The notes: a model not told the origin generated them from the letters alone. A stretch of 64,000 nucleotides of DNA from Trichuris trichiura (GCA_037903355.1 JBAJFE010000050.1:930001-994000), one strand, 5' to 3'. Shown: positions 1 through 12,267, counted from the stretch's first letter. Translations and numbers: made by a program.

Positions 1-489
1 AAAGTAATGGTCAGCTACCCTCACTGCAAAGCTGCTTATGCAAAATCATAGGCATAGGATTAAAACGAATAAACTCATGGAACACTGTTTTCATTTTAAA
101 CTATGACGTCACAAGTTTTCTAACCGCCCAAATTTAGTTGTATTCTTCTTGTTCATTATCATGCTGCTACCGGTGCTTCTGGCTTTTCATATTTTCATTA
201 ACGTGAACTTCCTAGGAACGTTACTGCCGCCGTAAACTTGACCTTTTCCGTAGTTTTAATTTTTCTTGGGAGATCCGTTTCAAGAAAATTAAACGCCCTT
301 AACTTAGCAACGCGGTAAGGGCAAAGTTATTTACGGGGAGATGGATATACCAGTAAAATTCGCTCGGTTTTTTGACATTCTTACTGTGCGGAGGGCAGCT
401 TATCTAGATATCATACCTGCACATTAGTTTACTGTATTGTGATAAGTCCTTCCACGCTGGTCGGTGGGGCAGCTTTCCTCTGGAGAAGC

Positions 490-600
490 CCTGTTCGTAT
501 GTGTAGAGCCGATGTATTGGCTCTATAAAGAACGGGCACTGTTTGACTAGACATGTTCGCGTGTGTATAGCCTAACTATGGGCTGTATAAAGAACAAGTC
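490..600 (+). promoter_or_regulatory. Duplicated hairpin plus TATAAA block (unit A)
   Basis: Two imperfect direct repeats of about 58 bp each read TTCG.(G/T)TGTGTA..GCC....TGGGCT-TATAAAGAAC. The first contains AGAGCC...GGCTCT and the second ATAGCC...GGCTGTAT, so each can fold into a short stem. Both end in TATAAAGAAC. The same pair is kept in unit B at about 5670-5785, although its first TATA has become TTTAAAG. It could be a core promoter for a lost transcript; there is no proof of activity. Confidence 0.3.
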
Positions 601-631
601 TTGGTCAAGAAAACGCCCAAGGAAGCAACCG
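578..631 (+). CDS. Possible 18-codon first exon (unit A)
   Basis: ATG opens 18 codons reading MGCIKNKSWSRKRPRKQP, followed at once by GTAAGCT, a strong splice donor in phase 0. Unit B has the same exon with a single residue change (N to D). The peptide is strongly basic. An acceptor-like TTTTTCTGGCAG lies downstream at about 973-984, but the frame beyond it is not the same in the two units. It may instead be a transcribed leader rather than coding. The TATAAA inside the codons overlaps the candidate promoter, which argues against translation. Confidence 0.2.
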
Positions 632-951
632 GTAAGCTCCTTTGTTTTTTGTTTTACGGGGGCAAGTGTTAGCAGTTACTATTAACGTAACAAACTATTT
701 TTTCTGCGCCATTTTGATACTACGGAAGGGCACACTTAGCAGCACGCGTTCCGCTATCCTTTCGCCAATTCGCATGCTGATTTTCGTGCGTTGAATATTT
801 AAGACCAAAATGAGTTTACTGCGAAAGTTTCGACTATTCAAGGTTAACCCCATTCGGTGTTTCGACTTGCAGTTTAAGTACTGCGACCGCGGGAAAAGAA
901 TAGTTGCATGTATAATTGACAGCTCAGTAAAGCATTGTTTGCAATGCGCCA

Positions 952-1266
952 TTGAGTTCTCCTATCCGCATTTGTTTTTCTGGCAGCTTTACCTACTTGT
1001 TGCAGACTTCAGAGAAACGAAGCCGGAGTGGCCCCGCCGGAATGGCAGTCTGGAGGCAGTCCAACGGCCATGTGCCGTTAATGGACTCTTGCTCTAGGAC
1101 TGCCAATACGGTTGACGAAGAACGCCGTGGGCATAAGTATTCAAGTCTGTTAAATGGTTTCTTGAGCAGTGGACTGTCCTCTCATGTTCATCGGCCATTT
1201 GCCGTTGGACTGGACTGTTCCATTTTTGGCGTCCTCGCGGTGGAGGACGCAACAATGGAATGCTAA
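952..1266 (+). pseudogene. Short conserved ORF, probably decayed (unit A)
   Basis: This frame contains SGSFTYLLQ near its start and SRTANTVDEERRGHKYS in its middle. Matching words appear in unit B (SGSFTYLLQ at about 5970; SRTANMVDEQSRGHKYP at about 6085), but there they lie in two different frames. One or both copies have therefore taken a frameshift. An AATAAA follows about 65 bp after the stop. I recognise no domain. Confidence 0.2.
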
Positions 1267-3587
1267 TGAAAAACATGGAAGACGATTTCAAAAGGAATAG
1301 TTGCAGGAAGAAAGGAAATTGAACGCCAATAAAGAAGACAGAGAGTGCAAATTACCGCAGAACAGCTAAGGAAAATAAAGACGAAGAAAAAACATCTTTG
1401 CTTAGAATCTGTTGCACTCATTTCTCTATTTTTTACGCCTGCTGCTGGTGCACGCTGGCACCTAATGCCGCAACAGCATAGGCGGCTCCGCTGCTGAATA
1501 TTAAAGAAATATCTGCCTGTTACCATGCACGACTTTCAAATAAACTGAATTGTGAAAATAAATATTCCCTCCGCGAGTGCTCTTATGACCTGTTCGTTTA
1601 TTTGCGAGAGGTTAAAAAGCCTAACTAACTTACAGTGGCGCAAAATTTGTCTTCCTTGCTTCACGAAATGCTGAGCAGTGTTGTGGTCAACTCATTCGAT
1701 TCTTTTGCTTTAAGATGGACTTATTAGTGTAACCTATTTTGTGACTAGCTAACTCACATATGCTAGTACACAATCGACGCTTATTTTACAAGTTTGCCGA
1801 CCGTACGTTCAGGAGCAACTCGATCGAGCGGTGAAAATTTGGTGGAAAGAATAATTACTCAGTAATTATTCTCTTTATGTATAGCGTATTTATAGGTGTA
1901 TAAATGGTAAGTCTAAAAGGAGAGAGTGTACAAAAGCTTTCTAGATCGATAGGTTCGTCTAATCTATTTCTTAAAGCAGAAAAGTTGAGTTCAGTTAGCA
2001 ATTCTGAGTGCTTTCCAAGCGGTATTTTGACCTTCGAGAGAGGACACTAATTGGAAATACGAGTTATCAGTTCATCCTCTCCGTATGCACTGGCGAACCT
2101 CTCGGTGGAAACTCCGTTTAGTACACCGCACCACTGTCGACGTCAAAAAGTTGCGACTGCAGTTTGAGACTAAGCGCTTCCCGTTTTCCTGAACGCAGTA
2201 ACCTGCAATAGCTGGAAACGAGAAAACGGCTTTTGAAAAATTATCCCACGTTATTTATTTCACTCTTCTTTTAAAAATTTTGCTGACTTCTCAAACTGCT
2301 AGGATTCCTACTCTCCTGTCGTCAGCGTAAAGTTAGTTGTGACTACCCTGAACTTTTCTACATGCATAAAAGAGCCTGATTATATTTTAAAATGAATAAT
2401 GCTCAGGTTTGCTCATACTGTAATTTAAACTTAGAGCTGCCGTGTAGGTCCGCATCACCCACACCTGCGTTCAACTGTTGCGTAGTGGTTGACAACACGC
2501 GCTTCCTCCCTACGGGTGCGCGTCGTGCATCAAACTCCCTGTCAGTCAAAGATTATTTCTACGCTAAAATGGTAGACTGGGAATCAAAATGATTTTGCTG
2601 CTTTCTTTAGGAAAGCCGCGTTAAGTGGCAATCATGGTTATTGGTATTGATGTTGCTGGGTAATGTGTCACCTTGGAAGAAGAAATGTTTATTAAACATT
2701 AATACGTCACAAGGAAAGTTCAAGCGCAGAAGATATTTCCCGGATGAGGTTGGCATTCGCCTGGGCGACTTGAAGCTTCACCTTTAAAATGTTATAAACA
2801 GCTGAGCGTTTTAACGTCTGGATAATTTGGAAACCAAGCTGTGAAATGATATGCGCAGATTAGAATGATTTCTCCAGCGGCTTCAGTCTTTTTGCCTCTT
2901 GTGTCAGCAGATCTGATAAGCTCGTATGCCAAATGATATTCAGAGCTACTATGGCTTCTCAAATGCCATAAGCAACATTGGTCATGGGCAACCAGCATTC
3001 TGTGCACAAAGAGCGGCTAATAGCCACGTGAAGCTAAATGGTCATTTTGTACTTCAAGGCTGACGTTGCAGCCTGTTGACGATATAAGAAGGCTAGATGG
3101 CTTGTCGCTAAAACGGCGTTGAGGCTGTTGACAATATGATAGCATTGGCCCTGTGGTCGCATATTCACAGGAGCTGCTCTACCAGTGCTTTCTGCATCCT
3201 TCAGTTGTAAAATCAGTTCGAATGCATTCTAGCTAGCTTAACAACGATATAACAAGCTGATATGCTGTGGAATTCAAGCAGAACAAGTGTGGAATATTAG
3301 CAGACCTGTTGGGGTTCTTCCTGTTGAATATGGAAAGCTTTCTGAAGAACTTGTGTATGATATAGGTTATAAGGTCTTCCTGTGCGGCTGCTAATATGTC
3401 AGGGATAGAGAAAGATGAAGCCGAACGCATAATTTCACATCTTGCAAACCGGCTATACGATATTTGCAAAATTCGGGTGAACTAGCAGAGCACAGGCTGC
3501 CTCCAAGACTTTAAAATATTTGAAGCCTGTATGCTTCTAGTTGCTGCAACAGGCCGCCGAATGACCGAAAGATGATAGCATCACTAA

Positions 3588-3716
3588 AAGGATGGTATAA
3601 CGCACGAGGCAATACGTGATCCCTCAGTTGTGGAGTGGACTCTAAAAGAAAGATATAAGCTTGAGCAGAGGTTGCGAAGGTCCGCTGAAAAATTAGATGA
3701 GCGCACCAGGCGCAGA
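3588..3716 (+). pseudogene. Conserved exon-like ORF with splice donor (unit A)
   Basis: An open stretch of 43 codons contains EAIRDPSVVEWTLKERYKL and RLRRSAEKLDERTRR and runs into AG|GTAAGT at 3717. Unit B has the same frame (8608-8740) with conservative differences, but its donor is mutated to GGATAAGC. Frame-preserving substitution suggests it was once coding. The product is unknown: a charged, probably helical segment. Confidence 0.25.
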
Positions 3717-4125
3717 GGTAAGTTATGGAACACGGTGTGCTGCGATAAATTTTGGAACCGGTTCAATCAGACCGACTAGAGAGCAATGACTGGCGAAAGT
3801 GCACCAATCGTGTCGCGATTGTTCTTCAAGAATCACAATGTTCCAGCAATGTCATTAAAATAGGGTTGGCCTCTGTCAAGAAGAAAATCATGCCGCAATG
3901 ATGTGTGGTCTTCTTCTGTAGCGAAAAGCTTCTCAAGACGTCGCTATCCAAAGATGAAATTGAAGGAACAATTGGATCCTGCCCACCGTGACAAGGAGGA
4001 CAATGACCAAGATAACGCGGGCAACTACTTTAATGGTTCTCCGCTGCTGTTCTATACGATATGTACAAGGTCGGTGCGCCACCATCGCGGCATGTCGGTT
4101 GGGCACTCGCTATACTATGTCATGA

Positions 4126-4308
4126 AAAGATTGGATTAACGTTGGACGCTTCAAGATAGAGCTGACAGCTGCGGTAGCAGCCAGTGTTGGTCTGATGGAG
4201 GAGCTAACAGCCCCAAAGATCGGCCTGGCAGTGGACACCCCTAAAGCTGAAGACTGGTCTGCGTGGGACCTGAAAGCTCCGCTTGAAGTGTTTACAACAA
4301 TAGCATAA
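4126..4308 (+). pseudogene. Conserved C-terminal-like ORF (unit A)
   Basis: An open frame ends in ..KAEDWSAWDLKAPLEVFTTIA-stop. The unit B counterpart (9152-9325) ends ..NAEDGSWSNLKAPLETFITIA-stop. The stop is at the same place and most changes keep the reading frame, so this looks like the last exon of a former or unrecognised gene. Both copies have an in-frame TGA just upstream, so an acceptor between about 4126 and 4140 would be needed. Confidence 0.25.
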
Positions 4309-4770
4309 AGATGACGATATTTTGTTCGACTGTCGCCGTGGAGAGCGTAGAAGAAGATTGACGTTTCGTTAAACAAAACTAAATCAGGAAAGCTGCGTTA
4401 AGTGGCAATCGTGGTTATTGGTATTAGTGTTGCTGGGTTTACTGCCAATAAAAGTTGTACTTATTTTCTGCCGTTCTTGATTGCTGCGTACGGACAAAGT
4501 TTATCGCCCGGAATGGGACGCGCATCAAGTATTGAAACTGCGGAGACTAAGGTTGCTACCACTAAGCCGTTACTCTTATACGGTAAAAATTGGATAAAGC
4601 GATTTCATCACTGGGTGCATAGTTCATCATAACGCATAACCGAAATTACTCGTTAAAACATACGAACTGACGCAATCGTCAGCTAAGTAGCAACTATACA
4701 TCGCTTCCACGAAAAGCGAGGTTGTGAGCAAATGTGCGAAAATAAGGTGGGATCTACAACCTGCAGAAGA

Positions 4771-5187
4771 GCACCGCTTCAACAGAGCGACGCCTCGATC
4801 TTCCCAGTAGCAAACAAAGTGCGTCGAATCGCTATGCGCCATTCCGACAATTTTTTGGGAATAGATACACTGTCAGTGTTAAATAAAAGCACTGGGAAAG
4901 TAACAGAGCAAAAACGTTTACGTTGAAATAGAATACAACATCGGGAAAAAAAGTTGTCAGTTATGCTCCCTACCGACATAGTGAAACCTTGCAGGCAATC
5001 TTTTTCTGCTCCTTTCTAACTCTAAGCCTAAACATGGAACCTACATTAAGGTTTAGGCTGAGTTAGCGGCTGAAAGCATAGCCAGCATGCTCTCCAGTAA
5101 AGTCAGAAGAGGACAGACGCATGCTTAAGAGAAAAGAACCGGCATTTTTCAGACGTTAAGGAATGCATGATCGATAATGCCCCAGAC
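4771..5187. other. Spacer between the two duplicated units
   Basis: This 418 bp is unique in the window. It holds an imperfect hairpin: CTAACTC(TA)AGCCTAAAC at 5016-5033 pairs with GTTTAGGCTGAGTTAG at 5051-5066, giving a stem of about 16 bp with a two-base bulge and a 17-base loop. I see no gene. Confidence 0.5.
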
Positions 5188-5762
5188 AAGGTAATAGTTA
5201 GCTGCCCTCAATACAAAGCTGTTTATGCAAAATTATGGGAATAAAATTCATGCGAATGGAATCCTGGAACATTATTTTCGTTTTAAACTGCGACACCATA
5301 AGTTTTCCGACCGTCCGAATGTAGCTGCATTCGTCTTGTTTATTATGATGTTGTTACCAGCGGTTCCAGCTTTCCATCTTTTCATTAACGTGATGTTTCT
5401 AGGAACGTTAGTGTCGCTGTACGGTTCCTTTTTTGCGCACGCTTTTTCGTTTTTCTTCGGATGGATTTGTAGGAAATTAAACGCCCTGAACTTAGCGACG
5501 CGATCAGGGCAAAGTTAGTTACAGGGAATGATATTCCAGTAAAATTCGCTTGGTTTTTTGACATTCTTATTCTGCGGAGGGCGGCTTATCTCGACGTTGT
5601 GCCTGAACATTAGTTTACTGTATTGTTATATGTCCTTACACGGTGGTCGGTAGAGTGGGGTTGCTCTAGAGAAGTGCTGTTCGTGTGTGTAGTGCCGATC
5701 TATTGGCTCTTTAAAGAGCTGCTTTGCTTGACAAGGCATGTTCGCGTGTGTATAGCTTAACT

Positions 5763-5816
5763 ATGGGCTGTATAAAGGACAAGTCTTGGTCAAGAAAACG
5801 CCCAAGGAAGCAACCG
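5763..5816 (+). CDS. Possible 18-codon first exon (unit B)
   Basis: The sequence is MGCIKDKSWSRKRPRKQP followed by GTAAGCTT, a phase 0 donor. It is the counterpart of 578-631 and differs by one residue. Conservation is higher here than in most of the duplicated unit. As in unit A, a TATAAAG lies inside the codons. Confidence 0.2.
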
Positions 5817-6064
5817 GTAAGCTTCTGTGTTTTTTGTTTTATGGGGGTAAGCGTTAACAGGTACTACTATCCTAACAAAGTGGCTTCTGCGCGCCATTTT
5901 GATATTATAGAAAGCCTCAGCTAACAGCACGCGTTCCTGTATCCATTGACTTCTTATATCCGTAGTTGTTTTTCTGGCAGCTTTACCTACTTATTGCAAT
6001 CTTCAGAGAAACAAGGCTGCAGCGTTCCCACCTTAGCGGGACTCTGGGCGCAGTCCATTGACCT

Positions 6065-6316
6065 TTGCCATTGGACTGCTGCTCCAGGACTGCCAATATG
6101 GTTGACGAACAAAGTCGGGGGCACAAATATCCAAGGCGGCTGAATGGTTTTGTGAACGCTCAAGTGCCTTCGGTTCAACGGTCATTTGCCGTCGTTGGCG
6201 AGTATTGTTCGTGTCTGCACGATGGAAAAGTCAGGGATAAAAAAAGCGGAGAAGAATCCTGGAGGATGATTTTAAAAAGCATAATTGCTAGAAGAAAAAA
6301 GGCCAAACGGCAATAA
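6065..6316 (+). pseudogene. Short conserved ORF with basic tail (unit B)
   Basis: The frame reads through SRTANMVDEQSRGHKYP and ends in a strongly basic tail (SIIARRKKAKRQ-stop). The TAA overlaps an AATAAA (6314). The counterpart in unit A loses this tail to an earlier stop. I recognise no family. It may be the 3' end of a lost gene. Confidence 0.2.
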
Positions 6317-8607
6317 AGAAGAGAGAGGAAGAAGTTAAAGCACAGGAAAAGAGAAAATAAAGACGAGGAAAAATGATTTTTCTTAGAATCCGTTGTATCC
6401 GTTTCTCTATTTTTTACGCTTGCTGGCAGTGCCTGCTGGCTCTATGGTGCAAGAGCCTAAGCAGCTTCGCCGCTGAAAATGACGGAAATATTTGCCTGTT
6501 TCCACGTGCGACTTTCAAATAAACTGAATTGTGAATCAAATATCCCCTCCTTGGGTCTTTTTACGTCCTGTTCGTTCATTTGCGAGAGGTTGAAAGGCCT
6601 GACTAACTTCCAATGGTGCAAAATATGTCTTGCTTGCTTCACAAAATGCTAAACCGTGTTGAGGTACATTCATGCGATTCTTTAGCTTTAAGATGAACTC
6701 AGTCGTGTATTCAACTATGTGAGTAGCTAAGTCATATGTGATAGTATAGCCCCAACCCGAAGTTTAGGTTGCAAGTTTGCGGACCGTACGTTCAGGTGGT
6801 ACTCGTTCGGCTGGTGCAAGTTCAGTCGAAGGAATAATTACTCAGCAGTTATGTATTTTGTGGGTCGCGTAGTGACAGCCGTATAAATCGTAAGTCTAAA
6901 AGGAGAGAGTGTACAAAAGCTTCCTAGATCGATAGGGTCGTTGATTCGAATTTTTAAAGCAGAAAAGTTGAGTTGAGTTAGCAACTCTGACTGCTTTTTA
7001 AGCACCATTTTAGCCTTCTTGAGAAGACTCTAATTAGAAATACGAGTTATCAGTTCATCCTCTCCGTATGCACTGGCGAACCTTTCAGTGGAAACTCCAT
7101 ATAGTACAGCGCACGACTTTCGACGTCAAAAAGTTGCGACTGCAGTTTGAGACTCAACGCTTCCCGTTGTCAGCGATGCAGTAACCTTCAATAGCTGACA
7201 ACGGGGAAACGGCTTTTTAATAATTATCCATCGTTATTTATTTCACTTTTTCATTAAACATTTTGCTCAGTTCTCATAGTCCTAAGATTTCTGTTCTGCC
7301 GTCGTCAGCGTAAACTCACCGGCTAATACCCTGAGTTTTTTAACGTGCATAAAAGAGCCTGATTATATTTAAAATTAAATTATGCTCAGGTTTGTTTATA
7401 AGTTTGTTCATACTGTACTTTAAAGTAACAGCTAACGTGTAGGCGCGCATCATTCACACCTGAGTTGAACTGTTGCACAGTGGTTGCGAATACGCGCCTC
7501 CCCTCAAAGGATGCCAGTCGTGCGTCAAACTGCTTGTTACTCAATGATTGTTTCTAACGCGAAATGATCGACTGGGAATCAAAGTGATTTCGCTACTGTC
7601 TTCAGGAAAGCTGCATTAAGTGGCAATCGTGGTTATTGGTATTGGTGTTGCTCAGTTATGTGTCATTCCGGAAGAAGATATGTTCACTAAACATTAATAC
7701 GTCACAAGGAAAGTTCAACAACCAAAATACCTACTGGATGAGGGTGCCATTTGCCTGGACGACTTCAAGCGTCAGCTTTAAAATGATATAAACAGCTGAG
7801 CGTTTTAACGTCTGGATGATTTGGAAACCAGCCTATGAAGTGATACCCGCAGATTAGAATGGTTTTTCAAGCGACTTCAGTCGTCGCTACTGCTTCCACC
7901 TTTCCGTCGTTTTACGTCTTATGATAGTAGAGCTGATAAGTTCGTATTCCAAACGATATTCGCAGCTCCTATGGCTTCTCAAATACTATAAGCAACATTG
8001 GTCAAGGGCAACCAGCATGCAGCGCACAAAGAGCGGCTATAGCCACGTGAAGCTAAATGGTCATTTCGTACTTCAAGGTTGACGTTGCAGCCTGTTGACG
8101 ATATAAGAAGCCTCGATGGCTTGTCGCTAAAATGGCGTTGAGGCTGTTGACGTAATGATAGCACAGGCCCTTTGCTTGTGTATTCGCAGGAGCTGCTATA
8201 CCAGTGCTTTCTGCACCATTCTATTGTAAAATCAGTTCGAATGCATTCTAGCTAGCATAACAACGATACAACAAGCTGATATGCTGTGGCATTCAAGCAG
8301 AACAAGTGTAGAATATTAGCAGACCTGTTGGGCTTTCTTCCTGTTGAATATTGAAACTATTCTGAAGGGCTCGTCTACGATACAGCACGCAACTTCTTCC
8401 CGTGCGTCTGCTAATATGTTAGGGATATGGCCCGTATAAACCGAAAGCAGAATTTGTCATCTTGCAAACCAGTTCTACGATATTTACAGAATTTGGGTGA
8501 ACGTGCAGAGCAGAGGCTGCTTCCAAGACTTGAAAATTTTTGAGAGCTGTCTACTTCTAGTCGCTATGACAGCGCCTTGAGTGACCCAAAGACGATAGCA
8601 TGACCGA

Positions 8608-8832
8608 GTGGAGGATATAACGCCTGAGGCAATTCGTAATCCCTCAAATGTGGAATGGACTCTAAGAAAAAGATATAAGCTTGCGCACAGGTTGCGAAAA
8701 AGCGCTGAGAAGTTAGAAGACCGCATCCGACGAGGGATAAGCAGTGGAAAATGGTGTGCTGCGATAAATTTTGGAAGCGGTTCCACCAGACCAAATAGAG
8801 AGCCATCACTGGCGGAATTGTACTTGTCATAG
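8608..8832 (+). pseudogene. Conserved exon-like ORF (unit B)
   Basis: EDITPEAIRNPSNVEWTL and RLRKSAEKLEDRIRRG align in frame with 3588-3716. The splice donor seen in unit A is destroyed here, so the frame runs on for about 30 codons that are probably not coding. The first codon of the longest frame is GTG, not ATG. Confidence 0.25.
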
Positions 8833-9151
8833 CGGCATTGTTCTCAAAAAATCACAATATTCCAGCAGCTTCATTAAAATATGGTTGACTTTCGTCAAGG
8901 AGAAAGTCGTCTCAGAACTGACGTGCGACTTCTTGCGTACCCAAGTGCTTCTCAAGACGTCGCTATCCAACGAGGTAAGAAGGAACAGTTGTCATCTTGC
9001 CCATCCTGACAAAGTGGGCAATGAGGAGGATAACGCGGGCAACTACTATAATCCTTCTCCGCTGCTGTTCCAAACGATATGTACAAGATGGGTCTGGCAC
9101 CGTTGCGCAGTTCGGTTGGGCGCTCGCTCTGGCATCTGACGAAAAGTTTGA

Positions 9152-9325
9152 ATTAACATTATACGGCTCAAGATAGAGCTGACAGCTGTGGTCCCGGCTA
9201 ATGTTGGTCGGATGGACGAACTGATAGCTGCATTTATCCACCAGATACTGGATACCCTTAACGCTGAAGACGGGTCCTGGAGTAACCTGAAAGCTCCGCT
9301 TGAAACGTTTATAACAATAGCATAA
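9152..9325 (+). pseudogene. Conserved C-terminal-like ORF (unit B)
   Basis: RLKIELTAVVPANVGRMDEL is followed by a helical-looking segment ending LKAPLETFITIA-stop. It is the counterpart of 4126-4308 with the same stop position. An in-frame TGA at 9149 bounds it upstream. Function unknown. Confidence 0.25.
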
Positions 9326-9770
9326 AAATGATGTTTTGTTCGACTGTCATCGTGGAGAGTGGAGAACAAAATTGGCGTTTCGCTAAACAAAGCTAAACCA
9401 TCAGTTTACTGTCAATAAAAGTTCTATACATTTTGTGGCATTGTTAATCGCTGCGTAAGGAGAAACGTTACCGCAATGGGACTCGCGTCAAGTATTGAGT
9501 TTGCAGACACAAACGTTACTGCCATTAAGGCGTTACTCTTAAACAGTAAAACTTCAGTTAAGCGATTCTATCATTGGGTGCGTAGTTTATGATAACGCTT
9601 AACCAAAATCGCTTACTCGTGAAAACATAGGAACTGATAGGATCGTCAGTCAGATAGCCGCTACACATTAGTTGCTATTGCGAGGTGCTTAAACGCAAAA
9701 GGAAGTTGGCAGCAGTTGTTGGAAAATAAGCTGGGATATACCACCTGTAGAAGACAACCGTTTTAACCGT

Positions 9771-12213
9771 TTGCATTGAAACTTGGTGCCACCTTGTCCG
9801 TGAGAGCGCTCCTGGGTACGGTTGTCTAAGAGAGCACAATCGTGCACTGCGACGTCTTTAAGGCTTTAGGCGTCAACAAATACGCGAAGAGCTTTCCAAT
9901 AGCTAATCGCTCTGGACTTGAAGGTCCACGCTTGGAAAGAAGGGAATAGATGGGAATAAGACGGGAATAAATGAAAGTGAAGAACGGAGATGGAAAGATT
10001 GGGAAATCTATTGCTAATATGGGTATGCACGTGGTCAACGGATTGTATGATCTGAAAATTAGCGCAAGTTTATCAAAAAGCATCTCTGACATGCTTGGGT
10101 TTCATACTGTTGATAACTTTTCCACTACATTCGTTCTTCACAGGTCACCATAGATTGGATGTACAAACGTGGTCTCTACTGTGTAGGTATGAAGGAGAAG
10201 TCGGATATTTTTTTCCGCGATTGTGTACCCTTCTTCCGTACTGGCAGTTGGTTACAACTTCTTCCAGATCGATTATGTAAAACAATCTTTTACCGTCTGG
10301 ATAAGCAGAACGAAATAGCGTGGTTTTTAATTTGTAAGGCATTGGAAATAGTCGTTGGGCTATACACTGTTCTGGTGGCTAGATTGAGCACTTTACGGAG
10401 ACCTTTGTGACATTCTCCTGGTGTTAGCGCGCGGAGTTTGATTCGGCTCCTAAAGTTTTTCCTGGCTCCTTGAATATCATTTTCGGCAAACTGGTTTGAA
10501 TTAGAGGTTTACCGACCGAAAAGTGAATGGCAGAATGGATTTCGTTCGATCATAATTTCCCACTCTTTTCCCTGCGAAAGCCCAAGGAATATCGTCTCCA
10601 TTTTGATTCTTCAGCGAGAGCCAGGTTCCTCCTGGAAAAGTCTCGCCTCATGGGTACGCAGGTCAGATGAATGGCCCACTGCGTTTGTCCGTAACCCGCA
10701 TCATATCCTCCAGTGCCATTCATCAACTCATCATGTCTATGCCTTTCGGGATTCAGTTTCAGCACAACTATCCTAAGCTTTTCTATTCGGCTCTGAATAC
10801 ATATGGGAATAAACGTATGCGCCACAAAATTAACTGAATGTCGTTTGTCCTGTTCGCATCTTTAATCTTCATATCCTTCCGAGGAACATAAACGCTATTT
10901 TTCACACAACTGTAAGGCCAGTTGCTACAAGCTTTCAAGTAAGAGGCTCTTTAGTGCGTCGACTTGATTGGACACAGCGCGAAAAGTGCAATAGCTGACT
11001 TGTTGATAACATATATTGCTGTTCAAAGTCACGTACCAATCAACTGCACGTGAGAAAGACGTTGTTCAGGCTGAAATTAAATCCACGTCAAAGGGTTATC
11101 TCAAGCGATCGTGAAAAATTGAAATGTTTTACGGGGACGTAGAGCAAGAAGATATCAAAAATTCTGAAGACCAGCTGGCAAATAGGATAAGCAAAAGCTA
11201 AGTAAACTTTAAGACATGAAACAACGCTAGATTCGTCCTGCTTTTCACGTTGGAAAGCAGAAGACACTAAGCGGTCCGCCTCAAAGCTTTTGACAGAAAT
11301 AGGCGTTGTTAAAATACTGCTTGGATGAATCGTCTGCAGTAAATGGTTTTACATCAATTTTGCTTTTATCCCGAAAATATCCTTAACTGCTGTCGTTTTC
11401 CCCGAAATAAAATCGCTGAGTGTGCTTTATGATACATTGGTTTGCTGAGCTTTTTGCATTCTTTTCAACCGGACCTTCACGAAGCACTACAACTTGACGG
11501 TTTAAGAGTAGTTCATTTTAGGAAATTCATGAGTTAAGTTAGCCTCGAGTAATTTATTGAAACCGTACTTTTTCCCATGTATGCAAAAAATGCTCTACTA
11601 GAGCTAGCTTTTGTACCTTACCTATAAGCCAGTATGATACACAGTGAGACGTGGCCTAATATGGAACATAAATTAAACTGGACTAAAATTTTCTTTATAA
11701 ATAACAGACTTAAGGAGTCGTGGAGTTTTCGTTTTCTCAGTGGTGTTCTTCAAACTGCTCTGCAAAAAAGTCCAGGAAAAGAAGGATCACAGAGGTACTT
11801 TCATTTTTGGGAGAAAAATAAAATTCCCTCACAAAATTTCAGGAGAAAAAAGCACGATTTCAGAAGTTAATTAACCTCTCACGTAAGCGCAGATTTTCTC
11901 AGTGAAAAATATCATCACGCGAGTTTCTTATCCAATGTAAACATTGCCACCATCTTACGTAAGCTTTTGTGAGCTTACAAAACAAACCAATTTCAATTTT
12001 CTTCTCTCGTTTAACGTTTGTTTTCGTAGCTGAATATTTCTCTAGTCGAACCTATTATTTGTTTCTGTTGTTTGTTCAAGCTGCTATACTACGCGTTTCA
12101 ATGGACAGTTTTATATTCATACAAACACTGCATATTATTTACAGTTAGACAAGTATTACTACATAAGCTGAGCTTTTGCTTCACCAGCATCAGTTCCTGC
12201 TCACTGCGTACGC
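9771..12213. other. Intergenic stretch upstream of gene 1
   Basis: No gene can be supported here. An 88-codon open frame after an acceptor-like TTCTTCACAG (10,135-10,144) starts VTIDWMYK, which resembles the start of a cystatin-like B exon (VTIDQLYS). The cysteine spacing does not fit and no A exon precedes it. A short + strand ORF at 11,634-11,870 has no recognisable content. A weak TATATT lies at 12,112, about 100 bp before the gene 1 ATG. Confidence 0.5.
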
Positions 12214-12267
12214 ATGATGCGGAAAGTGAAGCTCTTTCTGGGCTTGCTGTTAGCAGGCTTTTCATTG
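12214..12267 (+). CDS. Gene 1 exon 1: signal peptide
   Basis: Eighteen codons, MMRKVKLFLGLLLAGFSL, are followed by GTAAGC. There is a basic N-region, then a Leu-rich core. Cleavage is likely just after the splice junction, around VNS|C at the start of exon 2. A second ATG directly follows the first, and either could start. Gene 2 exon 1 (40,005-40,055) is clearly homologous. The following intron (561 bp) is the longest in gene 1. Confidence 0.75.

Larger units (their letters stand above)
1..4770. repeat. Tandem segmental duplication, unit A
   Basis: This unit aligns base-for-base, with many substitutions and small indels, to 5188-9770. Position 1 pairs with about 5188, 578 with 5763, 3240 with 8259 and 4308 with 9325. 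The left end may lie outside the window. A stretch of about 54 bp (AGGAAAGC.GCGTTAAGTGG type) occurs twice inside it, near 2609-2662 and 4386-4438. AATAAA motifs lie near 1330 and 1376. No long ORF survives; the short reading frames that are conserved between the two units are listed separately. The unit may be a decayed duplicated gene or a low-copy repeat. I do not recognise a family. Confidence 0.75.
5188..9770. repeat. Tandem segmental duplication, unit B
   Basis: This is the second copy of the upstream segment, in the same orientation. Similarity runs through almost the whole unit, interrupted by indels. The 418 bp between the end of unit A and this unit (4771-5187) have no visible counterpart after 9770. 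AATAAA motifs near 6314 and 6356 match those of unit A. Frame-preserving similarity is seen only in short stretches (5763-5816, 6065-6316, 8608-8740, 9152-9325). The copies are therefore old, and most coding capacity, if there was any, is lost. Confidence 0.75.

Noticed and set aside
9046..9390. Minus-strand ORF conserved between the two upstream units (with 4110-4376)
   Set aside because: Conservation reflects the plus-strand frame at the same place (LKAPLE..), which has a matching stop; the minus frame has no recognisable content.
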